64,000 nt of DNA from G963663615 sp963663615 (GTDB taxonomy: Bacteria > Bacteroidota > Ignavibacteria > Ignavibacteriales > Melioribacteraceae): the NCBI GenBank assembly GCA_963663615.1, contig OY760517.1, positions 3,968,001 to 4,032,000 of the forward strand, in the 5' to 3' direction. The first letter of the stretch is position 1. The number at the start of each line of letters is the position of its first letter. Positions 51,314 to 60,904 of this stretch are shown piece by piece. Below the pieces are notes generated by a model. It was given only the letters and a program-made list of their open reading frames with translations. It did no database searches and was not told where the DNA came from. Both the position numbers and the translations under genes were made by a program.

Positions 51314-54300
51314 TTACCACCCTAAATTGGGTTTCAGCCATTTTTTAGCTTCACTAATTGTAATATCCTTACGTTTGGCATAATCCTCAACCTGATCTTT
51401 ACCAAGTTTGCCAAGGTGGAAATATCTGGATTGCGGATGTGAAAAATATAAGCCGCATACGGAAGCAGTAGGCAACATCGCGTAATTTTCGGTAAAGCTT
51501 ATGCCAGTGGTATTATGTCCGTCAAGAAGTGTGAATATTTTATCTTTTTCGGTATGATCTGGCTGGGAAGGATAACCCGGTGCGGGACGAATACCATCAT
51601 ATTCTTCTTTAATAAGCTCCTCATTTGAAAGATTTTCATTATTTGAATAACCCCAAATTTTTGTGCGTACAAGTTTATGAGCATATTCGGCAAAAGCTTC
51701 TGCCAGTCTGTCAGCTATAGCTTTAACCATTATAAGCGAATAATCATCATGGTCATCATGGAATGTTTTGATTATATTATCAATACCATGACCTGCGGTA
51801 ACAGCAAAAGCACCAACATAATCCTTTTTGCCTGAAGTCTGTGGTGCAACAAAATCGGATAGGGCAACATTACTGGCAGACTTTGCTTTTTTACTTTGCT
51901 GACGTAAAGTATTTAATGCAAGAAGTTGCTTGCTTCTTGACTCGTCTTCATAAACAATAATATCATCATCCACTGAGTTAGCAGGAAAAACACCAACCGT
52001 TCCTTTAATGGTGAGTGAGTTATGTTCAATAATATTATCCAGCATTTTATTGGCATCGTTATAAAGTTTTTGTGCTTCGTCTCCAAAATTATCATCATTG
52101 AATATAGCAGGGTATTTACCCTTAAGCTCCCAGGTCTGGAAAAAAGGAGTCCAGTCAATATACTCGCGTAATTCTGAAATTGTTACTTCCGATAATTCGG
52201 TTATGCCAACTTTAGCTGGTATGACAGGGTTAAAACTACTCCAGTCAAATTGAGGTTTATTTTCTCTTGCTTCCTTAAGGGAAACCAGGGATTTGTTTCT
52301 ATGTTTAAGCTCGTGGTTTTCTCTAACTACCTTATATGTAGAGCTAATTTCTTCAATAAACTTTTCGTTTTTATTTTTAAGGTTACTAACTACCGGAACA
52401 CTTCGTGAAGCGTCCAGTACATGGATAGTTGGAGCTGAATAGTTTGGTGATATTTTAACAGCAGTATGTACCTTGGAGGTAGTTGCACCACCAATCATCA
52501 AAGGAATTTTAACACCCTGTCTTTCCAGCTCTTTGGCAATATTTACCATTTCGTCGAGAGAAGGGGTAATTAGTCCGCTCAACCCGATAACATCAACATT
52601 ATTTTTAACAGCCTCGGCAATAATTTTATCACCAGGCACCATTACTCCAAGATCAATAACCTTGTAGTTATTGCATCCCAAAACAACACCAACAATGTTT
52701 TTGCCAATATCATGAACATCACCTTTAACAGTTGCCATAAGCACAACACCGTTTGAAGAGGTATCACCGGCTTTAAGTTTTTCGGCTTCAATATAAGGCA
52801 CAAGGTATGCAACTGCCTTTTTCATAACACGTGCACTTTTAACTACTTGAGGCAAAAACATTTTACCTGAACCAAATAGCTCACCAACGTAATTCATACC
52901 ATCCATAAGCGGACCCTCAATTACATCGAGAGATGCAGGGAATTTTTTACGGGCTTCCTCGGTGTCTTCTTCAATAAACTCAACAATACCTTTAACCAGT
53001 GAGTGTTTAAGTCGTTCACCAACTTCAAGTTTACGCCACTCGGGAATTTCATTTGTATCCCTGCTTTTTTCTTCCTTAACATTTTGTGCAGCATCAATTA
53101 GGCGTTCGGTTGCATCTTCCCGGCGGTTAAGCAAAACATCTTCAACTTTTTCAAGTAATTCTTTTTTAATATCTTCATAAATGGTAAGCTGACCCGCATT
53201 AACAATACCCATATCCATTCCGGCATTTACACCATGGTAAAGAAACGATGAATGGATAGCCTCGCGAATAAAATTATTACCACGGAAAGAAAACGATACG
53301 TTACTTACTCCACCCGAAACCTTGGCATGTAAAAGATTTTCCTTAATCCACGCAGTAGCTTTAAAGAAATCAACTGCATAGTTATTATGCTCTTCAATAC
53401 CGGTAGCAACCGCAAAAATATTCGGATCAAAAATTATATCCTGCGGAGGAAATCCAACTTTTTCGGTTAGTAATTTATAAGCTTTCTCACAAATTTCAAT
53501 TTTTCTTTTATATGTATCAGCCTGACCTTTTTCATCAAAAGCCATAACAATTACAGCAGCACCGTAGTTAAGAATTTTTCTTGCATGATTAAGGAATTGT
53601 TTCTCACCTTCCTTAAGACTTATTGAGTTAACAACACCTTTACCCTGGAGGCATTTAAGTCCCGATTCAATAACTGTCCATTTTGAGGAATCAAGCATAA
53701 TAGGCAATTTTGCAATATCGGGTTCAGCAGCAAGCAGGTTCAAAAATCTAACCATAGCCGCTTCCGAATCAATCATTGCATCATCCATATTAATATCAAG
53801 AATCTGGGCACCACCTTCAACCTGATTGCGGGCAACACTAAGTGCCTCTTCGTATTTTTCTTCACGTATAAGACGTGCAAACTTTTTTGAACCGGCAACA
53901 TTTGTCCTTTCGCCAACATTAACAAAATTGGACTCGGGACGAACAACGAGTGGTTCCAGTCCGCTTAAACGCAAATATGGTTTGCGAGACTGGGGTTCGC
54001 GGGGTGCAAGGGATGATACACTTTCGGCAAATGCTGCAATATGATCAGGGGTAGTTCCGCAGCAACCACCAACCAGATTAAGATAACCGGATTTACCGTA
54101 ATCAATTATTACCTCAGCCATAGCTTCGGGAGAAAGATCGTATTCACCAAACTCGTTAGGGAAACCGGCATTTGGGTAGAGACTAAGATAGTACGGAGAA
54201 AGCTGGGATACCTCCTCGAGAAACGGACGCATTTGTTCAGGTCCAAGTGAGCAGTTTAATCCAGTTGAAACAAGATTACGTGTATGTTCAATTGATATAA

Positions 54301-54988
54301 AAAAGGCTTCGTTAGTTTGCCCTGATAATGTACGTCCCGACTGGTCAACAATGGTACCGGAAATCATTACAGGCAAATTTTTGCCAGTTTCGGCAAGCAA
54401 ATAATTAACAGCATAAATGGCAGCTTTTGCATTAAGAGTATCAAAAATAGTTTCAATAAGAATTATATCAACACCGCCATCAATAAGAGCTTTAGCCTGC
54501 TGGTAATAAGCTTTGAAAAAATCATCGAAAGTAGCAGCACGATAACCGGGATCGTTAACATCCGGCGAAATGGATGCAGTTTTGTTTGTTGGTCCTAACG
54601 CACCAGCAACAAATCTGGGCTTGGAAGGATTTATAGATGTGAATTTTTCACTTGCTTTCTTTGCCAGTTTAGCCGAGGCAAGGTTCATCTCATATACAAA
54701 ATTTTCGGTACTATAATCTTCCTGCGAAATTGAAGTAGCATTGAAAGTATTCGTTTCAATAATATCTGCACCTGCTGCAAGGTATTCCTCATGTACCGAT
54801 TTAATAATATCGGGTTGAGTAAGGGAAAGCAAATCATTGTTGCCTTTAAGGTCTTTTGTGTGGTTTTCAAACTGTTTGCCCCTGTAATCAGCCTCATCGG
54901 GTTTGTGCCGTTGTATCATGGTACCCATTGCACCATCCATCACAAGAATACGTTCACGTAGCAATCTATTCAAATCATTTACATTCAT
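51314..54988 (-). CDS. metH: Cobalamin-dependent methionine synthase MetH
   Basis: The 1224-residue protein contains all four modules. The homocysteine domain (about 1-330) has zinc cysteines in GLNCSLG and GGCCGTTP. The methyltetrahydrofolate domain (about 345-620) has NVGERTNVAGSKKF and DINMDD. The B12 domain has GDVHDIGKN, with His759 as the lower cobalt ligand, and a GLSGLI segment. The AdoMet reactivation domain (about 900-1224) has RPAPGYPSQPDH. It makes methionine from homocysteine. Upstream, 91 bases separate it from divergent hldD: too short for, and showing no trace of, a cobalamin riboswitch. The B12 uptake operon at 59.9 kb supplies its cofactor. Confidence 0.98.
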   Translation of the reverse strand: MNVNDLNRLLRERILVMDGAMGTMIQRHKPDEADYRGKQFENHTKDLKGNNDLLSLTQPDIIKSVHEEYLAAGADIIETNTFNATSISQEDYSTENFVYEMNLASAKLAKKASEKFTSINPSKPRFVAGALGPTNKTASISPDVNDPGYRAATFDDFFKAYYQQAKALIDGGVDIILIETIFDTLNAKAAIYAVNYLLAETGKNLPVMISGTIVDQSGRTLSGQTNEAFFISIEHTRNLVSTGLNCSLGPEQMRPFLEEVSQLSPYYLSLYPNAGFPNEFGEYDLSPEAMAEVIIDYGKSGYLNLVGGCCGTTPDHIAAFAESVSSLAPREPQSRKPYLRLSGLEPLVVRPESNFVNVGERTNVAGSKKFARLIREEKYEEALSVARNQVEGGAQILDINMDDAMIDSEAAMVRFLNLLAAEPDIAKLPIMLDSSKWTVIESGLKCLQGKGVVNSISLKEGEKQFLNHARKILNYGAAVIVMAFDEKGQADTYKRKIEICEKAYKLLTEKVGFPPQDIIFDPNIFAVATGIEEHNNYAVDFFKATAWIKENLLHAKVSGGVSNVSFSFRGNNFIREAIHSSFLYHGVNAGMDMGIVNAGQLTIYEDIKKELLEKVEDVLLNRREDATERLIDAAQNVKEEKSRDTNEIPEWRKLEVGERLKHSLVKGIVEFIEEDTEEARKKFPASLDVIEGPLMDGMNYVGELFGSGKMFLPQVVKSARVMKKAVAYLVPYIEAEKLKAGDTSSNGVVLMATVKGDVHDIGKNIVGVVLGCNNYKVIDLGVMVPGDKIIAEAVKNNVDVIGLSGLITPSLDEMVNIAKELERQGVKIPLMIGGATTSKVHTAVKISPNYSAPTIHVLDASRSVPVVSNLKNKNEKFIEEISSTYKVVRENHELKHRNKSLVSLKEARENKPQFDWSSFNPVIPAKVGITELSEVTISELREYIDWTPFFQTWELKGKYPAIFNDDNFGDEAQKLYNDANKMLDNIIEHNSLTIKGTVGVFPANSVDDDIIVYEDESRSKQLLALNTLRQQSKKAKSASNVALSDFVAPQTSGKKDYVGAFAVTAGHGIDNIIKTFHDDHDDYSLIMVKAIADRLAEAFAEYAHKLVRTKIWGYSNNENLSNEELIKEEYDGIRPAPGYPSQPDHTEKDKIFTLLDGHNTTGISFTENYAMLPTASVCGLYFSHPQSRYFHLGKLGKDQVEDYAKRKDITISEAKKWLKPNLGW

Positions 54989-55079
54989 TATCAGTACCGT
55001 ATTAAAAATTTTTGAAGATCAGACTTAATATAGTTAAATTAGATAACAAGTTAAATATTGATAAACTCAGGATCTATAT

Positions 55080-56054
55080 ATGATTATCGTAACTGGCGGT
55101 GCCGGCTTTATCGGTAGTGCAACAATTTGGGAATTAAACAACCGCGGAACTGAAGATATTATAGTGGTTGATGACTTGAGAACTGCTGAAAAATGGAAAA
55201 ATTTAAATGGACTGGCATTTGCCGATATATACAACAAAGCTGAATTCCTTGACCTTTTGGTTGAGCGTGAACTACCTTTTAGCGTTGAAGGAATAATACA
55301 TCTTGGTGCGTGTAGTGCAACAACAGAAAAGGATGCCGATTACCTACTTAACAACAACTACAAATTTTCGCAGGAACTGGTACGTTTTAGTGCCGAAAAA
55401 GGTGCCCGTTTTATATATGCCTCATCTGCCGCTACTTACGGTGAAGGAGAAAACGGCTATGATGATAATGAAGAAGGAATGGAAAAACTTCGTCCACTTA
55501 ACATGTACGGCTACTCTAAACATCTTTTCGATTTATGGCTTAAACGCACCGGTTTGAATGACAAGGCAGTAGGATTAAAATATTTTAATGTTTACGGTCC
55601 TAATGAGTATCATAAAGATGATATGCGTTCGGTAGTGCATAAAGCTTTTGAGCAGGTTCGAGATACTGGCAAAGTGAAGCTATTCAAATCCCACAAGGAT
55701 GAATACAAAGATGGAGAGCAGATGCGCGACTTTGTTTATGTGAAGGATGCAGTTAACATGAGTTTATTTTTCCTCGAAAATCGTGATATATCAGGATTGT
55801 TTAATGTTGGTACTGGTGAAGCGAGAACATGGAACGCTCTTGTAACAGCACTTTTTAATGCTATGGGAAAACCTGTTAATATTGAATATGTAGATATGCC
55901 TGATCGGCTAAAAGGCAAATACCAGTATTACACCAAAGCCGATAACTCCAAAATAAGGGCAGCCGGATTTAATGATAAAATTGGTACGCTTGAGGAAGGT
56001 GTAACTGATTACGTTAAAAACTATCTGCTGAAAAAAATGTATCTTGGAATGTAA
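55080..56054 (+). CDS. hldD: ADP-L-glycero-D-manno-heptose-6-epimerase
   Basis: The 324-residue extended SDR shows the cofactor loop GGAGFIGSA, GACSATTE, and the catalytic YGYSK with Tyr/Lys. The HldD-specific SHKDEYKDGEQMRDFVYVKD is present. It makes ADP-L-glycero-beta-D-manno-heptose for the lipopolysaccharide inner core, supporting a didermic cell with heptose-containing LPS. It is a single gene; the hairpin 56065-56092 beyond it serves mainly the opposing rib operon. Confidence 0.97.
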   Translation: MIIVTGGAGFIGSATIWELNNRGTEDIIVVDDLRTAEKWKNLNGLAFADIYNKAEFLDLLVERELPFSVEGIIHLGACSATTEKDADYLLNNNYKFSQELVRFSAEKGARFIYASSAATYGEGENGYDDNEEGMEKLRPLNMYGYSKHLFDLWLKRTGLNDKAVGLKYFNVYGPNEYHKDDMRSVVHKAFEQVRDTGKVKLFKSHKDEYKDGEQMRDFVYVKDAVNMSLFFLENRDISGLFNVGTGEARTWNALVTALFNAMGKPVNIEYVDMPDRLKGKYQYYTKADNSKIRAAGFNDKIGTLEEGVTDYVKNYLLKKMYLGM

Positions 56055-56055
56055 T

Positions 56056-56092
56056 AAAAAAAACCCCCTGGCTTTTCAGTAAAAGTCAGGGG
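56056..56092 (-). terminator. Rho-independent terminator of the riboflavin operon
   Basis: A 12-bp stem (56065-56076 with 56081-56092, one G-T wobble) has a 4-base loop. On the minus strand it is followed by eight T residues. It also separates the convergent hldD gene. Confidence 0.9.
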
Positions 56093-56114
56093 ATCAGAAC
56101 CATGATTAAACGGC

Positions 56115-56579
56115 TTACAATTTGCCGTATAAATCCACCATTTCAATTGCGGTTAAAGCTGCATCCCAGCCTTTGTTACCAGATTTTGTACCGGCACGTT
56201 CAATAGCCTGTTCAATAGTATCGGTAGTAACAACACCAAATATTACAGGTACACCTGTTTCCAGCGATGTATTTGCAATACCTTTCGAAACTTCGGAAGC
56301 AACGTAATCGAAATGAGGAGTAGCTCCCCTTATTACCGCACCGAGGCAAATAATTGCATCATATTTTTTTGTTAATGCCATTTTTTTAGCTACCATAGGT
56401 ATCTCGAAAGCACCGGGAACCCAGGCAACAGTTATATCATCACTTTTGCATTCATGCCTTTCAAGACAGTCGTAAGTTCCATCAAGAAGTTTGTTGGAAA
56501 TAAACTCGTTAAAGCGGGATACAACAATACCAAACTTCTTCCCGTTTGCGTTTAAATAACCACTAATAATATTTGCCAT
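56115..56579 (-). CDS. ribH: 6,7-dimethyl-8-ribityllumazine synthase
   Basis: The 154-residue protein shows IVVSRFNEFISNKLLDG, WVPGAFEIP, CLGAVIRGATPHFDYVASE and FGVVTTDTIEQAIERAG, in which the His of ATPHFD is the general base. It condenses the ribityl-uracil intermediate with dihydroxybutanone phosphate, usually as a 60-mer capsid. It is last of the rib operon, 15 bases after ribBA. Confidence 0.98.
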   Translation of the reverse strand: MANIISGYLNANGKKFGIVVSRFNEFISNKLLDGTYDCLERHECKSDDITVAWVPGAFEIPMVAKKMALTKKYDAIICLGAVIRGATPHFDYVASEVSKGIANTSLETGVPVIFGVVTTDTIEQAIERAGTKSGNKGWDAALTAIEMVDLYGKL

Positions 56580-56594
56580 AAAATCCTCCGTGCC

Positions 56595-57848
56595 TCAATC
56601 TACAATTTTTTCATAAAATATATCAGATAAAAGATGACCCATCTTATCTTTTTTAGTTTTAAGGTAATGTTCATTTACCTCATTCGGACAAACTTCGATT
56701 GCCACTCGCTCAACAATTTCGAGTCCGTAACCGCGTAAGCCAATAATTTTTTGCGGATTGTTTGTCATAAGTCTTAACTTTTTGATACCAAGATCCTTCA
56801 AAATTTGGGCACCAATACCATACTCTCGCAAGTCGGATTTAAAACCAAGTTCCTCGTTAGCCTCAACAGTATCCTTACCTTTTTCCTGAAGCTGGTAGGC
56901 AAGTAGTTTGTTAACCAAACCTATACCGCGACCTTCTTGACGCATATAAAGTATAACACCGCGACCTTCCTTTTCAACCATCTGCATGGCAACTGCAAGC
57001 TGGTCACCACAGTCGCAACGTTTTGAGCCAAGTACATCGCCTGTAAAACATTCGGAGTGCACTCTTACCAATACAGGGTCATCACCGGAAAGATCACCCT
57101 TCACAAGAGCTATTGGATTATCTGAATCATCAAGAACATTTTCGTAAAGTTTTAATTTAAAGCTGCCATATTTTGAAGGCATATCAACGCTAACTTTACA
57201 CTTAACCAGCTTTTCGCGTTTACGTCTGTATTCAATAAGGTCGGCAATAGTAACAAGTTTAAGATCATGCTTTTTGGCAAATTTCATTAACTGTGGAACA
57301 CGTGCCATTGTGCCATCCTCGTTAAGTATTTCGCACAAAACACCCGAAGGTTTTAGTCCGGCTAACACAGCAAGGTCACGGGCAGCTTCGGTATGACCCG
57401 CACGTTTAAGTACACCTTCTTTTTTGGCAATAAGAGGGAAAATATGACCTGGGCGTGCAAGATCCGATGCTTTGGTTGCCTTTTCAGTTAGGGAAAGTAT
57501 AGTTGCTGCACGGTCGTAAGCTGAAATACCGGTGGTTGTTCCATGCTTAAAATCTACTGAAACCGTAAAAGGAGTTTCATGCGAGGAGGTATTATTTTCA
57601 ACCATGTAGTTAAGGTTTAGTTCTTCTGCACGTTCCTCGGTAATAGAGATGCAGAGCATACCTCTTGCTTCCTTGATAATAAAGTTTACCTTGTCGGAAG
57701 TTATTAGTTCCGAAGCCATTATCAGGTCACCTTCATTCTCCCGATCCGCATCATCAACCACAACTACCATTTTGCCATTTTTAATATCTTCTACTGCATC
57801 ATCAATAGAGTCGAATTCGTATTCATTTACATTTTTGTCTATAGTCAT
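56595..57848 (-). CDS. ribBA: Bifunctional DHBP synthase / GTP cyclohydrolase II (RibBA)
   Basis: About 417 residues from ATG 57848 (TTG 57863 would overlap ribE by 11 bases). The N-terminal RibB half has VVVVDDADRENEGDLIMA, TPFTVSVDFKHGTTTGIS and RPGHIFPL. The RibA half has VRVHSECFTGDVLGS, the zinc cysteines in KRCDCGDQL, RQEGRGIGL and NNPQKI. One protein thus starts both branches of riboflavin synthesis, from ribulose-5-phosphate and from GTP. Confidence 0.97.
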   Translation of the reverse strand: MTIDKNVNEYEFDSIDDAVEDIKNGKMVVVVDDADRENEGDLIMASELITSDKVNFIIKEARGMLCISITEERAEELNLNYMVENNTSSHETPFTVSVDFKHGTTTGISAYDRAATILSLTEKATKASDLARPGHIFPLIAKKEGVLKRAGHTEAARDLAVLAGLKPSGVLCEILNEDGTMARVPQLMKFAKKHDLKLVTIADLIEYRRKREKLVKCKVSVDMPSKYGSFKLKLYENVLDDSDNPIALVKGDLSGDDPVLVRVHSECFTGDVLGSKRCDCGDQLAVAMQMVEKEGRGVILYMRQEGRGIGLVNKLLAYQLQEKGKDTVEANEELGFKSDLREYGIGAQILKDLGIKKLRLMTNNPQKIIGLRGYGLEIVERVAIEVCPNEVNEHYLKTKKDKMGHLLSDIFYEKIVD

Positions 57849-57852
57849 AAAC

Positions 57853-58503
57853 CTAGTATCCAAGTTGTTTAAACCAATTATCAGAAAAGGTTTCGCCGGA
57901 ATTATTTTCAGTTTTACCTTTTACCAGAAATTTCTCAATATATTTTGCTATAAAATCTGTTTCAATATTAACTTTGCTGCCGATTGTCAGGACATTAAGG
58001 GTTGTCATTTTCCAGGTATGAGGAATAATTGACAGGTGTACTTTTAATCCGTTTATGCTCGCTACAGTTAGACTAACACCATTAATTGCAATTGATCCTT
58101 CATCAATAACATACTTTTCACAATCAGGAGGTATTTCCAATTCAAGAAACACACTGTTGCCCAATTGTTTTATATTAGTAACTGTTCCAATTCCGTTAAC
58201 ATGTCCCTGAACAATATGTCCACCCAGTCGGTCGGAAAGCTTCATGGCACGTTCAAGATTAACGCTGGAATTAAGTAGTACTGAATTGAGCGTAGATTTA
58301 CGGAGAGTTTCACCAACTGCCTCGGCAGTAAACGAATCGGGCGTTACCCTTACAGCGGTTAAGCAAACTCCGTTAACAGCAACCGAATCATCAACTTTTA
58401 AATCATCCAGTATTTTATTAGCAGAGAAAGTAAACTTTTTACCACCTGTAACAGGCTCAACAAATTTAATTGTACCAATCTCTTCAATTAGTCCGGTAAA
58501 CAT
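57853..58503 (-). CDS. ribE: Riboflavin synthase, alpha chain
   Basis: The 216-residue protein starts MFTGLIEEIGTI and has two similar lumazine-binding barrels, each with a VNGVCLT/INGVSLTV signature and HIVQGHVNGIGTV. It converts two dimethyl-ribityllumazine molecules into riboflavin plus the uracil intermediate. It starts 3 bases after ribD and ends 4 bases before ribBA. Confidence 0.97.
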   Translation of the reverse strand: MFTGLIEEIGTIKFVEPVTGGKKFTFSANKILDDLKVDDSVAVNGVCLTAVRVTPDSFTAEAVGETLRKSTLNSVLLNSSVNLERAMKLSDRLGGHIVQGHVNGIGTVTNIKQLGNSVFLELEIPPDCEKYVIDEGSIAINGVSLTVASINGLKVHLSIIPHTWKMTTLNVLTIGSKVNIETDFIAKYIEKFLVKGKTENNSGETFSDNWFKQLGY

Positions 58504-58506
58504 TCA

Positions 58507-59571
58507 TTACCTTTTATATACAATCCTTAAATCAGAATTAAGGTTTGTAAATTTAGTTAAGTCAAGATTAAAATTATATCCAAATTTAAATGCTTTTATA
58601 CCATTTCCCAAAATCTTTGGGGCAATAAATACGATTATCTCATCAAAAAGTTTTTTATCGGCAAACCATGTAAAAATGCCGGCACCACCTTCAACCAGCA
58701 AAGAGTTTATTTTATACCGGTTTAGCACATTTATTAGTGCATTAGGATCAATAATTCCATCCTTGCAATTTTCAGCATATTCGATAATTACATTTTGGGT
58801 TTTAAATTGTTCAATTTTATTTTGTGGTGCTGCACTGGTTGTAATAATAATTGTTTTTGCAACGTTATCGTTAAATATGGATTTGTCAGGATTTACAGAA
58901 AGTTTTCCATCAAGGATAATTCTAATCGGATTTCTTCCTTCACATTCCCTAACCGTTAATGAAGGGTTATCAATATTTGCTGTATTTGCACCGATAAGAA
59001 CGGCATCGTAAATATTCCTGAGTTTATGCACCTCTTTTTTTGAATCCTTGTTTGTTAGCCATGTTTGCTTGTCTGCTGATTCTGAAATATATCCGTCAAG
59101 TGACTGTGCAATTTTAAGTGTAATGTAAGGTCGGTTTTGGGTAACTGACTTAAAGAAAAATTTATTGAGTTCGGCTCCTTCCTCTTCAAGAACGCCTGTA
59201 ATTACCTCAATCCCCGCATCATGCAATTGATTAATCCCTTTACCGGCAACCATTGGATTAGGATCAACATTTGAGATTACAACTTTTTTTATACCCGCCG
59301 AAATTATTGCAGGTGTGCATGGTGGTGTTTTTTTATTTGTATGGCAGCATGGTTCAAGGTTACAATATATTGTTGCACCTGCAAGGTCTTCATCACTATT
59401 TTTAATTGCATTAGCCTCGGCATGTAATCCCCCAAAATATTCATGGTAACCTTCGGAAATTATTTCACTATTCTTAACTATAACAGCTCCAACAAGCGGG
59501 TTCGGACTAACCTTGCCATATCCTTTACGGGCAAGCTCAAAGCAACGTTGCATATATTTATTATGGGGCAT
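58507..59571 (-). CDS. ribD: Bifunctional riboflavin deaminase/reductase RibD
   Basis: About 354 residues from ATG 59571 (upstream TTG 59583 possible). The N-terminal cytidine-deaminase-like domain has the zinc motif HAEANAI and PCCHTNKKTPPC. The C-terminal reductase has ITLKIAQSLDGYI and LLVEGGAGI. It performs steps two and three of the pathway. It is first in ribD-ribE-ribBA-ribH. The ~60 bases upstream contain no FMN riboswitch, so the operon is apparently not under that control. Confidence 0.97.
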   Translation of the reverse strand: MPHNKYMQRCFELARKGYGKVSPNPLVGAVIVKNSEIISEGYHEYFGGLHAEANAIKNSDEDLAGATIYCNLEPCCHTNKKTPPCTPAIISAGIKKVVISNVDPNPMVAGKGINQLHDAGIEVITGVLEEEGAELNKFFFKSVTQNRPYITLKIAQSLDGYISESADKQTWLTNKDSKKEVHKLRNIYDAVLIGANTANIDNPSLTVRECEGRNPIRIILDGKLSVNPDKSIFNDNVAKTIIITTSAAPQNKIEQFKTQNVIIEYAENCKDGIIDPNALINVLNRYKINSLLVEGGAGIFTWFADKKLFDEIIVFIAPKILGNGIKAFKFGYNFNLDLTKFTNLNSDLRIVYKR

Positions 59572-59630
59572 AATTATAACCAATTAAAAATTACTGAGAT
59601 ATTAAAGTTACTAAATGTTTTTTATTTTAT

Positions 59631-59661
59631 TTTGTTTAATGATTTCTGCTCCTTATCTTTG
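59631..59661 (+). promoter_or_regulatory. Bacteroidota/Chlorobi-type promoter of the B12 operon
   Basis: TTTG at 59631-59634 and TATCTTTG at 59654-59661 match the -33 TTTG and -7 TAnnTTTG consensus with 19 bases between them. Transcription would start about 7 bases later, some 12 bases before the riboswitch. Confidence 0.7.
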
Positions 59662-59680
59662 TAGTAGTTCTTTTACAAAA

Positions 59681-59829
59681 ATTTACGGTGCCCGCAAGGG
59701 AGAATAGGGAAGTCGGTGAAATTCCGACACTGTCGCGCAACTGTGATGAAACCAAAGAATAGCACTATATGCCACTGAGTTATCGGGAAGGCGTGTTGTT
59801 TGTTTCAAGTCAGGAGACCTGCCGTAAAT
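59681..59829 (+). promoter_or_regulatory. Cobalamin riboswitch
   Basis: The conserved adenosylcobalamin aptamer elements are all present in order: closing helix P1 (ATTTACGG 59681-59688 with CCGTAAAT 59822-59829), GGTGCCCGCAAGGG, AATAGGGAA, CGGTGAAATTCCG, ACTGTCGCGCAACTGTGA, GCCACTG, GGGAAGGCG, and the B12 box AAGTCAGGAGACCTGCC (59807-59823). A downstream hairpin around 59840-59860 probably forms the expression platform that hides the start region. In such switches bound B12 lowers expression, so the uptake genes below are made when B12 is scarce. Confidence 0.97.
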
Positions 59830-59940
59830 TACAGGGATTAACCTTCGCGGAAGAGGTTGGTAACTCATACCGATTTTTAATATCCTATATTTTCCCCGCT
59901 TAAGTTAACCCCTTTTGGTTTTTAATCAATTGGGATAAAT

Positions 59941-60897
59941 ATGCGTTATTTGTTACTCTATATTTTTGTTACATTTTCACTTGCTGCTCAAACTCCATGG
60001 GCTGATAGTGTAGTTTCTTATTCATTTGGTACCAATACGGATTTTGGTCAGGACTTACCCTACTTTCCTGCTAATGTTACTGGTATGCCTGATACCTCGG
60101 CAAGATTTAACGCTCCTTCAGCTATACCCGAAGAAATTTGTGCTCTTGGATTTGGTGGAGAAATTATTCTTAAATTTTCTGATAATGTAATTAAAAATGG
60201 ACAGGGTGCAGATTTTATTGTCTTCGAAAATGCTTTTGAAATACAATACGGTCAGCGTGCCGGAGAAATATTTGCAGAACCGGCAAAAGTAGCAGTTAGT
60301 CAGGATGGAATAATTTTTTATGAATTCCCTTACGATTCAACAACTCTGGAAGGATGTGCTGGTATTACCCCCACATACGGTGGTGAAGAATTTCTTGATC
60401 CTGAGCTTAGTGGAGGTAATTCATTTGATCTTGATGATGTTCAACTCGATTCGGCATTATATGTTAAAATTACAGATATATCGCGATTTGTACAGCAAGA
60501 CCCAAATCATCTCTATTTCGATTTTACAATAAATGGTTTTGATCTTGATGCAGTTGTTGCAGTTCCGCATATTGATACGATATCTACAGTCAATTCGAAT
60601 AAACCATTTAACGCTGCAAACCAGTCACTACAAATTTTGTCAGGTAATCCAAATCCGGTTGAACTTGCATCAGGTAACAGGCATACTGTTAAATTTGTGC
60701 TTCAAAAGCCCTCGGAAGTTAAGGTTGAAGTATATAATATACTTGGGCAAAAATTAATTACTGAGCCCTCCAGATTTTTTAATGCAGGTGTTAACTATTT
60801 TAATACCGAATTAAGAGGCATATCCTCCGGCACCTATTTTATAAGATTAAGCAGTAAGTACTCAACAGCTATACATAAAGTGCTACTTGTAAAATAG
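59941..60897 (+). CDS. T9SS-sorted surface protein under B12 control (BtuH-like candidate)
   Basis: The 318-residue protein has a signal peptide (YLLLYIFVTFSLAAQ). A beta-sandwich-like domain (about 20-205) includes LGFGGEIILKFSDNVI, GADFIVFENAFE and AKVAVSQDG, a pattern seen in cell-surface proteins next to cobalamin riboswitches in Bacteroidota. The end is a T9SS-type sorting domain (GNPNPVE..., VYNILGQKL, terminal K-V-L-L-V-K). It is first gene after the riboswitch and 7 bases before the BtuB-like receptor gene, so a role in capturing B12 at the surface is likely. That function is inferred from context, not shown by any catalytic or ligand motif. Confidence 0.75.
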   Translation: MRYLLLYIFVTFSLAAQTPWADSVVSYSFGTNTDFGQDLPYFPANVTGMPDTSARFNAPSAIPEEICALGFGGEIILKFSDNVIKNGQGADFIVFENAFEIQYGQRAGEIFAEPAKVAVSQDGIIFYEFPYDSTTLEGCAGITPTYGGEEFLDPELSGGNSFDLDDVQLDSALYVKITDISRFVQQDPNHLYFDFTINGFDLDAVVAVPHIDTISTVNSNKPFNAANQSLQILSGNPNPVELASGNRHTVKFVLQKPSEVKVEVYNILGQKLITEPSRFFNAGVNYFNTELRGISSGTYFIRLSSKYSTAIHKVLLVK

Positions 60898-60904
60898 GAT
60901 AGTA

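Noticed and set aside
54989..55079. Cobalamin riboswitch upstream of metH
   Set aside because: Only 91 bases to the divergent hldD gene and no B12 box.
59572..59630. FMN riboswitch upstream of ribD
   Set aside because: The gap is short, AT-rich and lacks every conserved RFN-element block.
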